From NCBI RefSeq assembly GCF_002812125.1, contig NZ_NPDQ01000007.1, forward strand, positions 236,200 to 300,199: a stretch of DNA of 64,000 bases, read 5' to 3'. Position numbers and translations under genes: made by a program. This document shows positions 54,004 to 63,018 of the stretch, piece by piece. The stretch comes from Leptospira brenneri. Its GTDB lineage: Bacteria > Spirochaetota > Leptospiria > Leptospirales > Leptospiraceae. Under the pieces are notes generated by a model. That model searched no databases. It was not told the DNA's origin and worked only from the letters and a program-made list of their open reading frames with translations. Numbering within the stretch: position 1 is the stretch's first letter; each line of letters opens with the position of its first letter.

Positions 54004-55269
54004 ATGAAACGTAGCAAAACAACTCAATACGTAGTTTTATCACTATCTCTCATCACAATTCAACTTGGATCTTTGGTATACCAACTCGTTGGTGTCACTG
54101 ATAAAAGTTGGATTATGATTTTCTTCTCACTTGCGGGACTTTTTTTTTCTTTTGCCCTAGTCGCTTTTGCTTTGTTGCAGATACAAAATTACAAAAAACA
54201 ATTTGTGATCATTAAACATACGATATCTAATGCGATCAAAGGCGATTTAAATGTTGAACCGACTATCAAAGCAAACTTAAAAAAACGTAACGAAGTTGAC
54301 TCAATCCTCCATTCTTTATTTGAATTATTACATATTTTCCAAGATATTATCACACTCTTAAAAGATGCTACATCCGGGTTATCTTCTTCCGTAGATAATG
54401 CAAAGTTAGCTGATGATTCTTTTCATTCTAGTTTAAATAGACAAAAGGAATATTCAGAAAATTTAGATTTAACCGTCCGCAAAATGACGGAAAATATGAC
54501 AAATATCGAGAATGCATCAACGAACAATTACTCTACATTGATTCATGTTTCCGAAAGTATCAAACTTCTTTCCGAACATATCAATGAATCGGAAAAAAAT
54601 AGTAACCTTTCCAAAAGTTTAACCTTCGGGATCTCTGAAAAAATCCAGAAAGGGAATAAAGCCATGGAAGAGATGGCGAATGTAATTGAAAACATTGCAA
54701 CCAGTTCTGGAAAAATCGAAGGAATGGTTACCGTAATCAAAGAAATTTCGGAACGAGTCAACCTATTGGCATTGAATGCCTCTATTGAAGCCGCAAGAGC
54801 TGGGGAATATGGTAGTGGGTTTGCCGTTGTTGCGCAAGAAGTCTCGAAACTTGCGACTCAAACATCCAATAGCATCAAAGAAATTGATAGCAATGTCAAA
54901 AGAAACAAAGAAGAAGTAACACTCAATCGCCAAAAAATTAGTGAAACCAACCTCCTCTATAAAGAAATCATCGGAGAGGTAAAACAAATTTTTGAGAAGA
55001 TCGATTTCATTTCAGAATCTGCAACAAATCAAATGCAAATCAAAAACAAGTTGCTACTAGAGTCCGAGCAACTCTCAAGAATGTTGGCAGAGATTAAAGA
55101 AAACATAACAGACCAGAACAATTCACAAAAACTAATTTCTGATGTTGCTTACGCAATGGACTCAAGCGTAGATGCTACTTTTTCGGAAGGAGAAAATCTA
55201 TCCAAACTATTAGCCAAAATCAAATCAACCACGAATGATATAGGTGGAGTGATTTTACTATTTAAATAA
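54004..55269 (+). CDS. methyl-accepting chemotaxis protein without periplasmic domain
   Basis: The 421-residue receptor has two membrane helices close together (about 10-30 and 36-60) and hardly any periplasmic loop, then a HAMP-like stretch and the chemoreceptor signalling domain with tip [22 protein letters not shown] near residue 255. It ends right after the coiled coil, exactly where the receptor at 18845 continues into its STAS-like domain. Weak ribosome-binding site; translation is probably coupled to the upstream STAS-like gene. It should signal through CheW/CheA, perhaps sensing cytoplasmic state. Confidence 0.88.
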   Translation: MKRSKTTQYVVLSLSLITIQLGSLVYQLVGVTDKSWIMIFFSLAGLFFSFALVAFALLQIQNYKKQFVIIKHTISNAIKGDLNVEPTIKANLKKRNEVDSILHSLFELLHIFQDIITLLKDATSGLSSSVDNAKLADDSFHSSLNRQKEYSENLDLTVRKMTENMTNIENASTNNYSTLIHVSESIKLLSEHINESEKNSNLSKSLTFGISEKIQKGNKAMEEMANVIENIATSSGKIEGMVTVIKEISERVNLLALNASIEAARAGEYGSGFAVVAQEVSKLATQTSNSIKEIDSNVKRNKEEVTLNRQKISETNLLYKEIIGEVKQIFEKIDFISESATNQMQIKNKLLLESEQLSRMLAEIKENITDQNNSQKLISDVAYAMDSSVDATFSEGENLSKLLAKIKSTTNDIGGVILLFK

Positions 55270-55742
55270 AAAAGTAAACATCAGTTATACAAATTATTAT
55301 TTAAGAAATGGACCTAACCACACTGCCCTAAATCTTAAATTTTAAGGTTTCATTGATAAGCTTTTCTATTGAATTGTATCGCCAGAAGAAAAGTAATACA
55401 ATTATATAGATAATAGTTCTCGTATAATATTCCCTTTATGCTTATTTACCTATAATCCACAATATACGAAAAAAATAATTTTAAACCGAAAGCCCATCTT
55501 CGCGCATCACCGAACTTTGTTCGTATAACCGATTTTAAATTTATTGCATTGTTCTGAAAAAAAAATACTTTTTATTTATTTTTCCTCCTACGAGATCCAA
55601 TTCAAAGTAAAAACAAACACGATTATCATAAAATTTAGTACAACCACCACTTCACAGAAGTTACATTTTCTAGTTGCATATATTACAGTTATGTGCTCCT
55701 GTTTTTTTTTACGCTTTTTCTGACTGCTATGGAATCAAAGAC
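55270..55742. other. long A/T-rich intergenic region before the hybrid kinase
   Basis: About 470 bp without a supported gene. AATTGTAT and ATACAATT (around 55375-55405) form an eight-base inverted repeat, and a CTTAAATTTTAAG near-palindrome lies around 55335. The frame of the kinase is open upstream to a TTG at 55674, but no start with a ribosome-binding site is seen there. Confidence 0.35.
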
Positions 55743-58253
55743 ATGGAAACAAAAGAGCTTAGAGCAAAAACTATACCCAAAAAAAAGATAAAAAACCAAT
55801 TTGATTTCAAAACAATCTTTGAAGCACTCCCCGAACTTTATATGCTTCTTGATTTGGATCTTAACATCATTGATGTAAGCGATGCTTACGCAAGAGCCAC
55901 CTTAATCCAGAGAGAAAAAGTAATCGGACATAATATTTTTGAAGTATTCCCCGACAATCCAAACGATATACACGCCGATGGTGTGAAACAACTCCGATTT
56001 TCTTTGATGCAGGTGGTTAATTACAAAACCTCAAGCACAATGACAATGCAAAAATATGACATACGAAAACCAGATGGAAGTGGATTCGAAGTTAGGTATT
56101 GGAGCCCAAGGAACTCCCCTGTTCTCGATGCAAACGGAAACTTAATTTGTATTGTTCATCGGGCCGAAGATGTCACTGAATTTGTTTATTTAAAACAACA
56201 GAAAATAGAACAATCAGAAGTAACGGATGAAATGCATGATCGGATTGCAAAGATGGAATCCGAGGTTTATACACGTGCGAAAGATGTCATTGAAAAGAAT
56301 GAAGCTCTTTTAAATAGCGAACAAAATCTATCTACAACATTAAGATCCATTGGAGATGCCGTCCTAACCACAGACGAATTTGGAAAAGTCAATCGTTTGA
56401 ATCCTGTTGCCGAAGAATTAACAGGTTGGAAGGAAATAGAAGCAATTGGACGTAAGGTTGATGATATATTAAGATTAGTTCACGCACAAACCAATTTACC
56501 AAAGGAAATTACGATCGCCGAAGTATTGGCTACTGGGAAACCAAAAGGCGATTCCCAAGATTCGATCTTAATTCATCGCAGCGGCAGAAGGATCAATGTT
56601 TCAATCAACTGTGCACCAATAAAAAATAAACAAGACAAAACCATTGGTTTCATTCTGGTATTTCGCGACATTACTGAAGAATTTGCTGCCAAAGCATTCT
56701 TGGAAAAAGCAAAAGAGAATGCAGAACTTGCAAACAAAGCAAAAGATTCTTTTCTAGCAACAATGAGTCACGAAATCCGCACTCCACTCAGCGGACTAAT
56801 AGGAATGTTAGAACTACTTTCACAGACAAACCTTAGCTCTGACCAGAAAAGTATGGTTCAGAATTCACTGGGATCCGGGAACAGCTTGTTACGTATTTTA
56901 AGTGATATTTTGGATTGGTCAAAAATTGAAGAAGGGAAATTAGAATTATCACTGCAACCAACTTCAATCAGTCAGTTAGTTTCAGATGTAGTAACAACAT
57001 ATTCACATATTGCTAGTTCTAAAGGTTTAACCCTAACATACACAATCGATGAAAATATTCTCTCTGCGCATATAGTAGATCCACTCAGGTTATCACAAAT
57101 CATCAATAATTTTGTCAGTAACGGAATCAAATTTACAGGGAGAGGTAGTATTAAAGTTTCAGCCCAGTTGGTAAAAAATTTAACACATGCACAACAAATT
57201 CAATTTTCTGTTACGGACACTGGAATTGGTCTCAGCAAAAAAGACCAATCAAGATTATTCCAAACCTATACGCAAGCAACTGCAGACACAGCAAGATTAT
57301 ATGGTGGGACAGGCCTTGGTCTTGCCATCTGCCGACGATTAGCAGACCTCCTTGATGGTGCATTAGCAATTGATAGTACACCGGGGATAGGTTCCACATT
57401 TAGCATTACGATGTCTCTGCCCACAGTCGATCTTGATTTGGATAATGTAAGTTCTCTGGTTACAGAAGATAGTTCGATCGAACCTATAGTCCATTCGCAA
57501 TCCTACACACCTAAAATTCTTGTTGTTGATGATCATTCAGTAAACTTAGAACTCCTGGTCAGACAACTTGAAATGTTTGGTCTTCAGGTTGATAGTGCGG
57601 AAGATGGTGATAAGGCGATGTTATTGTGGTTAACAAATAAATATGATTTAATCATTACTGATTGTCACATGCCAATTAAAGATGGTTATATGCTCACGAA
57701 GGAAATTCGGAATATTGAATCTTTTAGTTATCAAAAACGAATCCCAATTATAGGTTATACTGCCAACGTATTAAGTGAGGAAAACGAACACTGTCTTTCG
57801 GTAGGGATGGATGAAGTAATGATCAAACCTGCCAGACTAACAAACCTCAGGCAGACACTTCTCAAATGGTTACCTACAATTATCTATCCAGTTCAAACCA
57901 ATACTTTTGATACGCTCATTAGCACAGAATCTCCTATTGATATAAGCGAACTTAAAAACATTGTTTCTGACAAAAAGGATCAAATTTCCATTTTGAAAAA
58001 ATTCAAATCGCACCATCAAAATGACTTACGGAAACTGATTGATGAGTTAACGATGATGAATTACAGTGAATCAGCTCGCTTAGCACATCGCCTCAAAGGT
58101 GCAAGCCAAGTAGCAGGAGCCAGAGATTTAGTTAATGGTTATATAAAAATTGAATTATTCATTAAAGGAAATGAATTCGATAAAGCACTAAAAGAAATTG
58201 AAATAATGAAAGATGATGTATTAAACATCGAATCATTCATTGATATTTTATAA
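55743..58253 (+). CDS. hybrid sensor kinase: PAS-PAS-HisKA-HATPase-REC-Hpt
   Basis: ATG at 55743 gives 836 residues; a TTG at 55674 is possible but adds an unlikely N terminus. Order: PAS (about 20-150, FEALPELYMLLDLDLNIIDVS), PAS (about 205-320, LRSIGDAVLTTDEFGKVNRLN), HisKA with His in ATMSHEIRTPLSG (about 345), HATPase with NNFVSNGIKF, DTGIGLS and GGTGLGLAIC, receiver with Asp in LIITDCHMPIKDGY (about 645), and a C-terminal Hpt with His in LAHRLKGAS (about 780). This is a full cytoplasmic phosphorelay in one protein. The 24-bp gap to the REC-EAL gene suggests that its Hpt passes phosphate to that receiver. Confidence 0.92.
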   Translation: METKELRAKTIPKKKIKNQFDFKTIFEALPELYMLLDLDLNIIDVSDAYARATLIQREKVIGHNIFEVFPDNPNDIHADGVKQLRFSLMQVVNYKTSSTMTMQKYDIRKPDGSGFEVRYWSPRNSPVLDANGNLICIVHRAEDVTEFVYLKQQKIEQSEVTDEMHDRIAKMESEVYTRAKDVIEKNEALLNSEQNLSTTLRSIGDAVLTTDEFGKVNRLNPVAEELTGWKEIEAIGRKVDDILRLVHAQTNLPKEITIAEVLATGKPKGDSQDSILIHRSGRRINVSINCAPIKNKQDKTIGFILVFRDITEEFAAKAFLEKAKENAELANKAKDSFLATMSHEIRTPLSGLIGMLELLSQTNLSSDQKSMVQNSLGSGNSLLRILSDILDWSKIEEGKLELSLQPTSISQLVSDVVTTYSHIASSKGLTLTYTIDENILSAHIVDPLRLSQIINNFVSNGIKFTGRGSIKVSAQLVKNLTHAQQIQFSVTDTGIGLSKKDQSRLFQTYTQATADTARLYGGTGLGLAICRRLADLLDGALAIDSTPGIGSTFSITMSLPTVDLDLDNVSSLVTEDSSIEPIVHSQSYTPKILVVDDHSVNLELLVRQLEMFGLQVDSAEDGDKAMLLWLTNKYDLIITDCHMPIKDGYMLTKEIRNIESFSYQKRIPIIGYTANVLSEENEHCLSVGMDEVMIKPARLTNLRQTLLKWLPTIIYPVQTNTFDTLISTESPIDISELKNIVSDKKDQISILKKFKSHHQNDLRKLIDELTMMNYSESARLAHRLKGASQVAGARDLVNGYIKIELFIKGNEFDKALKEIEIMKDDVLNIESFIDIL

Positions 58254-58277
58254 GTTCTTATCGTATTGAGTAAAACT

Positions 58278-59489
58278 ATGATTGCAAGCGAACTATCTTT
58301 CTTAGTGATTGAGGATGACGACTTTCAAAGAGATGTGATCGTTTCCGTCTTATCAAATCTAGGTGCGATGCAAATTGCGGAAGCCCGAACAGGAACCGAA
58401 GCTTTAAATTTTCTAAATGACACAAGATCAACTTTAATTGATATCATCCTCTGTGATTTAAATATGCCCGAAATGGACGGGATGGAATTTCTTCGTCACA
58501 TAGGGAGTTCTCATCCATCGATTGCCACAATCATCATGAGTGCTTTAGACATTGCATTGATTGATTCGGTTCGAAAGATGGCAGGCGCTTACGGGATTTA
58601 TTTGCTGGGAACAATAGAAAAACCAATTACCCCTGCTCGTTTAGAAACGCTAATCAATATTTATAAGTCTCGGGACTTAAAACAAAGAAAAGAAATAAGT
58701 AACGGATCTCGTTATACTTTAGGTGAAATTCTTGAAGGATTAACAGGTGGAGAATTCACTCCCTTCTTTCAACCAAAAGTAAAATTATCTACAGGTAGAG
58801 TGATTGGTGCAGAGGCTTTAGCCAGATGGATCCATCCAGGACGTGGTGTGATTACACCTTACGAATTTATTGATGTTTTAGAAAAATCTGGTAACATCGA
58901 TATACTAACATTCCTTATGTTAGAGAAATCGGCAAAAGCTTGTAAATTAATCCATGCACAAGGTCATGAAATTTCTATTTCGGTCAACCTTTCCCTCACT
59001 TCGCTAACCGATACAAATCTTGCCGATAAAATCACTCGCGTAGTATCTGAATCAGGATTGGATCCCAAGTTTATTATTCTAGAAATCACAGAAACTGCCG
59101 CTATGACCGAGATGGCACCGGCACTCGAAAACTTAGCGCGTCTTCGAATGAAAGGATTCGGGCTCTCCATCGATGACTACGGTACAGGATATTCGAGTAT
59201 GCAACAAATCTCTCGTATTGCATTCACTGAATTAAAAATTGACCAATCTTTTGTCCGCGAAATGACAACAAGCAACGTTTCCAAGGTTCTCATCAACTCT
59301 AGCATAGAAATGGCAACAAAACTGCAAATGAAGTGCACTGCGGAAGGAATTGAAACAGAAAACGATTGGGAACAATTAAAGAATATGAATTGTGATCTAG
59401 GACAAGGTTATTACATCGCAAAACCTATGAATTTTGATGAATTTCTAGAATTCTGCAGTGAAAACTTGGTCCATCACGGAACTGTCTAG
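58278..59489 (+). CDS. response regulator with EAL c-di-GMP phosphodiesterase domain
   Basis: ATG at 58278 (a TTG at 58266 is the alternative) gives 403 residues. Receiver domain: acidic pocket VIEDDDFQRD, phospho-Asp in ILCDLNMPEMDG, Lys in TIEKPITP. EAL domain about 155-400 with all catalytic motifs: EALARW, the Asn of SVNLSLTSL, ILEITETA, SIDDYGTGYSS, LKIDQSFV, TAEGIETE and QGYYIAKPM. It should hydrolyse c-di-GMP when activated, probably by the hybrid kinase encoded just upstream. A strong terminator follows. Confidence 0.93.
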   Translation: MIASELSFLVIEDDDFQRDVIVSVLSNLGAMQIAEARTGTEALNFLNDTRSTLIDIILCDLNMPEMDGMEFLRHIGSSHPSIATIIMSALDIALIDSVRKMAGAYGIYLLGTIEKPITPARLETLINIYKSRDLKQRKEISNGSRYTLGEILEGLTGGEFTPFFQPKVKLSTGRVIGAEALARWIHPGRGVITPYEFIDVLEKSGNIDILTFLMLEKSAKACKLIHAQGHEISISVNLSLTSLTDTNLADKITRVVSESGLDPKFIILEITETAAMTEMAPALENLARLRMKGFGLSIDDYGTGYSSMQQISRIAFTELKIDQSFVREMTTSNVSKVLINSSIEMATKLQMKCTAEGIETENDWEQLKNMNCDLGQGYYIAKPMNFDEFLEFCSENLVHHGTV

Positions 59490-59505
59490 AATTTAAACAT
59501 ATCTA

Positions 59506-59540
59506 TTTTTATATAGGGGTTCTAAACCCCTATATAAAAA
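59506..59540. terminator. 16-bp perfect bidirectional terminator hairpin
   Basis: TTTTTATATAGGGGTT (59506-59521) pairs without a mismatch with AACCCCTATATAAAAA (59525-59540) around a three-base loop. T and A runs are built into the stem ends, which suits termination of both the EAL gene and the opposing small lipoprotein gene. Confidence 0.85.
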
Positions 59541-59545
59541 AGTGA

Positions 59546-59896
59546 TTACTTTTTCTTTCCAGTAGATGCAGAACTCTTTTCAATTACAGGAGTTCCTTCC
59601 ACATAAACACAATTTAAGACTAACCAAACTGCATGCTTACCGCTAATAGTAACATCTTTTAATCCAGTAGCACCAGGCGCTTTTGTAAGCGCATCACGAG
59701 TTGCTTCTGCAATACTTTGGTTATACCAAGTATTATTAAAACCAGCCCATCCACATTCACGGCCTTCAACTGTTCCAGATCCAACTACCTCTAGGTTTGC
59801 AGGAGCTTCTAATGAAACTTCTTTAAAATTTCCTACTTTATAGGAACAACTAACAGCAAATGCAATTGCAAAAAATGACACCCATTTCATATTCAT
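59546..59896 (-). CDS. small lipoprotein (TRL-like)
   Basis: GGAAGGA precedes the ATG. The 116-residue product has leader FAVSC. The core reads VVGSGTVEGRECGWAGFNNTWYNQSIAEATRDALTKAPGATGLKDVTISGKHAVWLVLNCVYVEG, in which the G-x-x-C and the D-A-L-x-K-A-x-G-x-x-L-x-D-V pattern recall small TRL-type lipoproteins, with a Lys-rich tail. It follows another small lipoprotein gene by 16 bp, and both have a (E/R)xCG motif, so they may be paralogues or partners. Confidence 0.72.
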   Translation of the reverse strand: MNMKWVSFFAIAFAVSCSYKVGNFKEVSLEAPANLEVVGSGTVEGRECGWAGFNNTWYNQSIAEATRDALTKAPGATGLKDVTISGKHAVWLVLNCVYVEGTPVIEKSSASTGKKK

Positions 59897-59912
59897 TATC
59901 TTTCCTTCCTAA

Positions 59913-60182
59913 TTATTTCAGCTTTCTCATTTGAGCACATGCAGAAGCAAACTCATTGCTCCATAATAAACCAACATTTTGGTTCTTAACATTACCTTTT
60001 GCTTTAGCACTAGCAAACACGTCATCATAAATACCAACAATGATCGTTCCACATTTCTCACCCAAAACAGTTTCCGACAATTCTGCTGAATCGTTTTCAG
60101 CAGGAACAAGATAACCTACCTTGCCTGCAGTAACACAGTTTGATAAAAAAACAATAATTCCTAAAAGGAATATTTTTTTCAT
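59913..60182 (-). CDS. small lipoprotein (TRL-like), first of the pair
   Basis: ATG at 60182 after AAGGAG is chosen over an upstream start. The 89-residue product has leader VFLSNC. The mature part (AGKVGYLVPAENDSAELSETVLGEKCGTIIVGIYDDVFASAKAKGNVKNQNVGLL) has the Gly-Cys-Gly and DDVFASAKA pattern of TRL-like lipoproteins. Operon with the 116-residue lipoprotein that follows. Confidence 0.72.
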   Translation of the reverse strand: MKKIFLLGIIVFLSNCVTAGKVGYLVPAENDSAELSETVLGEKCGTIIVGIYDDVFASAKAKGNVKNQNVGLLWSNEFASACAQMRKLK

Positions 60183-60533
60183 TTTTGTTCTCCTTAATTC
60201 GAATAAGGGAAATTCTTTCATTTTTTCTGTAAAGAAATAAAAATGTTTCAGACCCTTTTCTGAGAGAAATCATTCTCCACAAAACAAAGACAGTCGTAAA
60301 ACAGAAAACAATTGTTATTTCATAATTTAGATCAAGGTATTACTAGAAAACCAAATGATTCAAAAAAAGGTCTAGAAATATCTTAAGGCAACTCAATACG
60401 TCCGCCTTTGTTCAGTGCTTACGGATCTTGCATTTAGCCTGTTTTTTGTAGCTTTTTTTACCAGACAGAATATTCAGGAGTTTGAATTTTCCGATTTACT
60501 ATTTTTCCAATACCATTTAACTTCGTATATGCT
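60183..60533. other. intergenic region between divergent lipoprotein genes
   Basis: About 350 bp without a gene. It should contain the promoters of the two divergent lipoprotein units. TATATGCT lies directly before the ATG at 60534, so the -10-like element there cannot serve that start unless the gene is leaderless. No repeat or RNA structure recognised. Confidence 0.35.
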
Positions 60534-61472
60534 ATGAAACCGATCCTGCTGATAACTATTCTTTGTTTCTTATTTAACTGTAAAAAAAAGGATTCTTCTA
60601 ACACGGAAGAATTACTTTTGGGGTTATACCTCCTCCAACCCACAGATTATGTTCTAGAATGGGGTTACCCAGGTTCCCAAAACCAAATCCAGAATACAGA
60701 TCTTACGGGAAAAACTTCAGGAGTTACTGTGAAAGTGGGTGGTGTCAGTGCAACAGGTGTCTCTGCAATTTCGAATGACACTCTCCAATTTACCATGCCT
60801 ACGATTCCAGGCGTTACAGAGAATTCAGCGGTCGACTTTTCAGTGGAAAAAGATGGTGCTGTTGTATTTTCTACAAAGGTTCGATATCGACCACTGGTAA
60901 GTTGGACCACGAATCAACCGCACTCAATCTATAGACCTATCGATGGCAGGGATAATAAAAGTTTCATTCAATTCACCGCTACTGCAGCGGACCACGTATT
61001 CAACTCGTTTGGACATACCTTTGCTGACTTGGATTTTTATTATTTTACAAGTTTGAATGCAACACCAATAGCCTTTGCTGAAAAAAGAAGAGATGGTGCA
61101 GAGTTCAATCGCTTAACTTTAGGTGCAGGCACTGTGTATGTGATGGTGAAACATATAAGCGGAATGGGTGGTTCCTATCTTTTGCAAATTGCGAATAGCA
61201 GTGGAGTGGTTCCATCTAGTTCAGCGACTCTTTATACACCTCCATCTCTATGTTATGATACTCTAGGAACAGGCCCAGCAACAGGAAATACTTGTGCGGT
61301 TCTTCAAGCAGCCTATACTCGCACTGGTCGCTGTACGTATCCTTCGGACGATGGCCTCACTACTCGGAACTATTATAATAATGGATTTACTTCTGGTTAT
61401 GCACAATTCACTTGTTTAAATGCAGGGAATGGATCTCAAAACGAAGCGGAATCAGTTTTCCTTGCGAATTAA
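60534..61472 (+). CDS. lipoprotein with IPT/TIG-like and C-terminal sandwich domains
   Basis: The 312-residue product has leader LCFLFNC (Asn at -1, tolerated in spirochaetes). Residues about 45-125 look like an IPT/TIG domain (GKTSGVTVKVGGVSATGVSAISNDTLQFTMPTIPGV), followed by a pre-peptidase-C-like sandwich (FIQFTATAADHVFNSFGHTFADLDFYYFTSL) and a last part with four cysteines (LCYD, NTCAV, GRCTY, FTCLN). No ribosome-binding site is visible, but the leader fixes the start. Probably a surface lipoprotein. Monocistronic, with the second hairpin repeat downstream. Confidence 0.72.
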   Translation: MKPILLITILCFLFNCKKKDSSNTEELLLGLYLLQPTDYVLEWGYPGSQNQIQNTDLTGKTSGVTVKVGGVSATGVSAISNDTLQFTMPTIPGVTENSAVDFSVEKDGAVVFSTKVRYRPLVSWTTNQPHSIYRPIDGRDNKSFIQFTATAADHVFNSFGHTFADLDFYYFTSLNATPIAFAEKRRDGAEFNRLTLGAGTVYVMVKHISGMGGSYLLQIANSSGVVPSSSATLYTPPSLCYDTLGTGPATGNTCAVLQAAYTRTGRCTYPSDDGLTTRNYYNNGFTSGYAQFTCLNAGNGSQNEAESVFLAN

Positions 61473-61566
61473 GTTTGTATATTGTTATGTTCTCTGATTG
61501 CAAGAGAGTAACTTGTTAATTTGGGCGTTCCCCAATTTCATCAGTTTTAGAAATTACATAGATCAC

Positions 61567-61640
61567 GGGGCGAGCTCTTTCGGGGTGCGCTCACGCTCCC
61601 GTCCGCCATCGGCGGACCAAGCCCTACAGATCTCTAACGC
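61567..61640 (+). repeat. G+C-rich hairpin repeat, copy 2
   Basis: Matches the element at 43717-43791 along its length, with the same orientation. The internal stem here is GTCCGCC-atc-GGCGGAC (61601-61617); compared with copy 1, two base pairs have changed from T-A to C-G on both sides, so the pairing is kept. It lies between two plus-strand lipoprotein genes. Confidence 0.7.
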
Positions 61641-61741
61641 AAAAAAACCACTACACCAACTAACCTTGCTCATCATTTAAAAGTGTTGTATTAAATTTAT
61701 AATCTGAGATCTTTGTGCCAAACTATAACAGGGGTTTAAAA

Positions 61742-62317
61742 ATGAAGTTCATTCATTTAATTTTTTTATTTGTTCTAACTTTTTCGTCTTGTATCACATC
61801 TTACAGAGATTATCCGACAATAGATGCTCCCACAAAATCGTCTAGCCCCTCAAAACTTAAACTTTTCTACCATTTGGAACCATTCCCAATTTTAGAATTT
61901 GGCGGTTATGCGGCCTTAAAGTCTGTTTTTAAAACAAAACTGAATTCGCAGTTTAATGAAACAGAAGAAATATTTGATCCAAAAGTCATTCCACAAAAGG
62001 GAATCTACTGCAGAGTTGTCACTCAATGGGCTCCCGTTTCCGCTCAGACCTTAATCTTCGGTTATCTTTCCATTGCCACAGCAACTCTTTTACCTGCTTG
62101 GAGTTCCAACGAAGGTTTTGATGTTACCTATTCTTTATATAAAGATGGCCAAAAAGTAAAAGATTTCACTTATACACCGAGAAGGTCTGTTTTCTTATGG
62201 TTGTTTTCATTACCGGTGATTTGGGTAAATTTATTTACTGCTTCAGAAGAAGAAGTTTTTAAAGCGACCTCTTACCAATTCATCGAAGATGCAAAACCAT
62301 ATCTCAATGAACTTTAA
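61742..62317 (+). CDS. lipoprotein, function unknown
   Basis: ATG at 61742 is chosen from the leader MKFIHLIFLFVLTFSSC (clear lipobox). The 191-residue product has a second hydrophobic stretch (TLIFGYLSIATATLLPAW) and a third near the end (VFLWLFSLPVIWVNLF), so it may be anchored further in a membrane. In between, it reads FDVTYSLYKDGQKVKDFTYTPRRS. No family recognised. A 12-bp stem-loop follows. Confidence 0.7.
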   Translation: MKFIHLIFLFVLTFSSCITSYRDYPTIDAPTKSSSPSKLKLFYHLEPFPILEFGGYAALKSVFKTKLNSQFNETEEIFDPKVIPQKGIYCRVVTQWAPVSAQTLIFGYLSIATATLLPAWSSNEGFDVTYSLYKDGQKVKDFTYTPRRSVFLWLFSLPVIWVNLFTASEEEVFKATSYQFIEDAKPYLNEL

Positions 62318-62415
62318 GATTATAAAATTCATCATTGAATCGATATGAACACAGTTTTGGTTCCGCAATAGAATTCATTTTTTGGTTTGCTATTACGTTA
62401 GAAATTTGAAACCTT

Positions 62416-62447
62416 CACTAGAGAGAATTTTACATTTCTCTCTAGTG
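62416..62447. terminator. 12-bp perfect stem-loop between convergent genes
   Basis: CACTAGAGAGAA (62416-62427) pairs exactly with TTCTCTCTAGTG (62436-62447) around an eight-base loop. It separates the convergent lipoprotein and globin genes and can serve both. Confidence 0.65.
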
Positions 62448-62492
62448 GTTTAAGTAATATATTTCCATGGTAAAAAAGAAAAAATATAATTC

Positions 62493-62864
62493 TCAGATCT
62501 CTTTGTGTCCTTGAATCATTAAGGAAGCAACTTCAGTAATCGCAAGTTGCCAATTTTCCTTTAGGTTTTGTGTCCACTCATCGCCTAACGACTCTTCCAA
62601 TGTTTCCAATAGTACCATTCCCGTGTCTTGGTAATCCTCTTCACGGACACCATAGGATACATGACGTTTGCCTAGGTTGATTAATTCAGTCTTAATTTTT
62701 TGTAAAATGGCAAGCCTATCAATAGCATACTGAATCATACTTACTAATTTTTCACCTTGTTGGTCAAAATTTGTATTCGAAAAAAGATTTTTGAAATCAG
62801 GTCGCCTTTCTAATAATTTTTGATAGAACCTTGTATAAAACGGGCTCGAATTCCTTAATATCAC
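62493..62864 (-). CDS. single-domain globin, apparently frameshifted near its N terminus
   Basis: From the GTG at 62864 the frame gives 123 residues: RNSSPFYTRFYQKLLERRPDFKNLF (helices B-C region), then the proximal His in LINLGKRHVSYGV and ENWQLAITEVASLMIQG at the end, as in flavohaemoglobin-like single-domain globins. But globin similarity continues upstream of the GTG (DDFCYSLQKSFDV), where there is no start in this frame. An ATG at 62914 in the next frame would join it if the A5 run at 62901-62905 had one more base, giving MDLKKDDFCYSLQKSFDV and 140 residues, the normal length. So the gene is probably broken by a one-base change, or shifted on purpose. Haem binding and NO/O2 handling are expected for an intact form. 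Confidence 0.68.
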   Translation of the reverse strand: MILRNSSPFYTRFYQKLLERRPDFKNLFSNTNFDQQGEKLVSMIQYAIDRLAILQKIKTELINLGKRHVSYGVREEDYQDTGMVLLETLEESLGDEWTQNLKENWQLAITEVASLMIQGHKEI

Positions 62865-63018
62865 ATCAAAAGATTTCTGTAGAGAATAACAAAAATCATC
62901 TTTTTCAAATCCATCTACCTCATACAGAACTTGTCCGCGAGCATTACCGGGGGTCCCGATGAGCGCTAAAATCGTTACTGAATTTCAGATATTGCAATGT
63001 AGGTAAAATCAAACTTAC

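Noticed and set aside
61498..61680. 60-codon plus-strand frame
   Set aside because: It runs through the G+C-rich hairpin repeat, whose structure explains the open frame.
62493..62914. programmed -1 frameshifting in the globin gene
   Set aside because: There is no X-XXY-YYZ slippery site or downstream pseudoknot evident; a simple indel or sequencing error is more likely.
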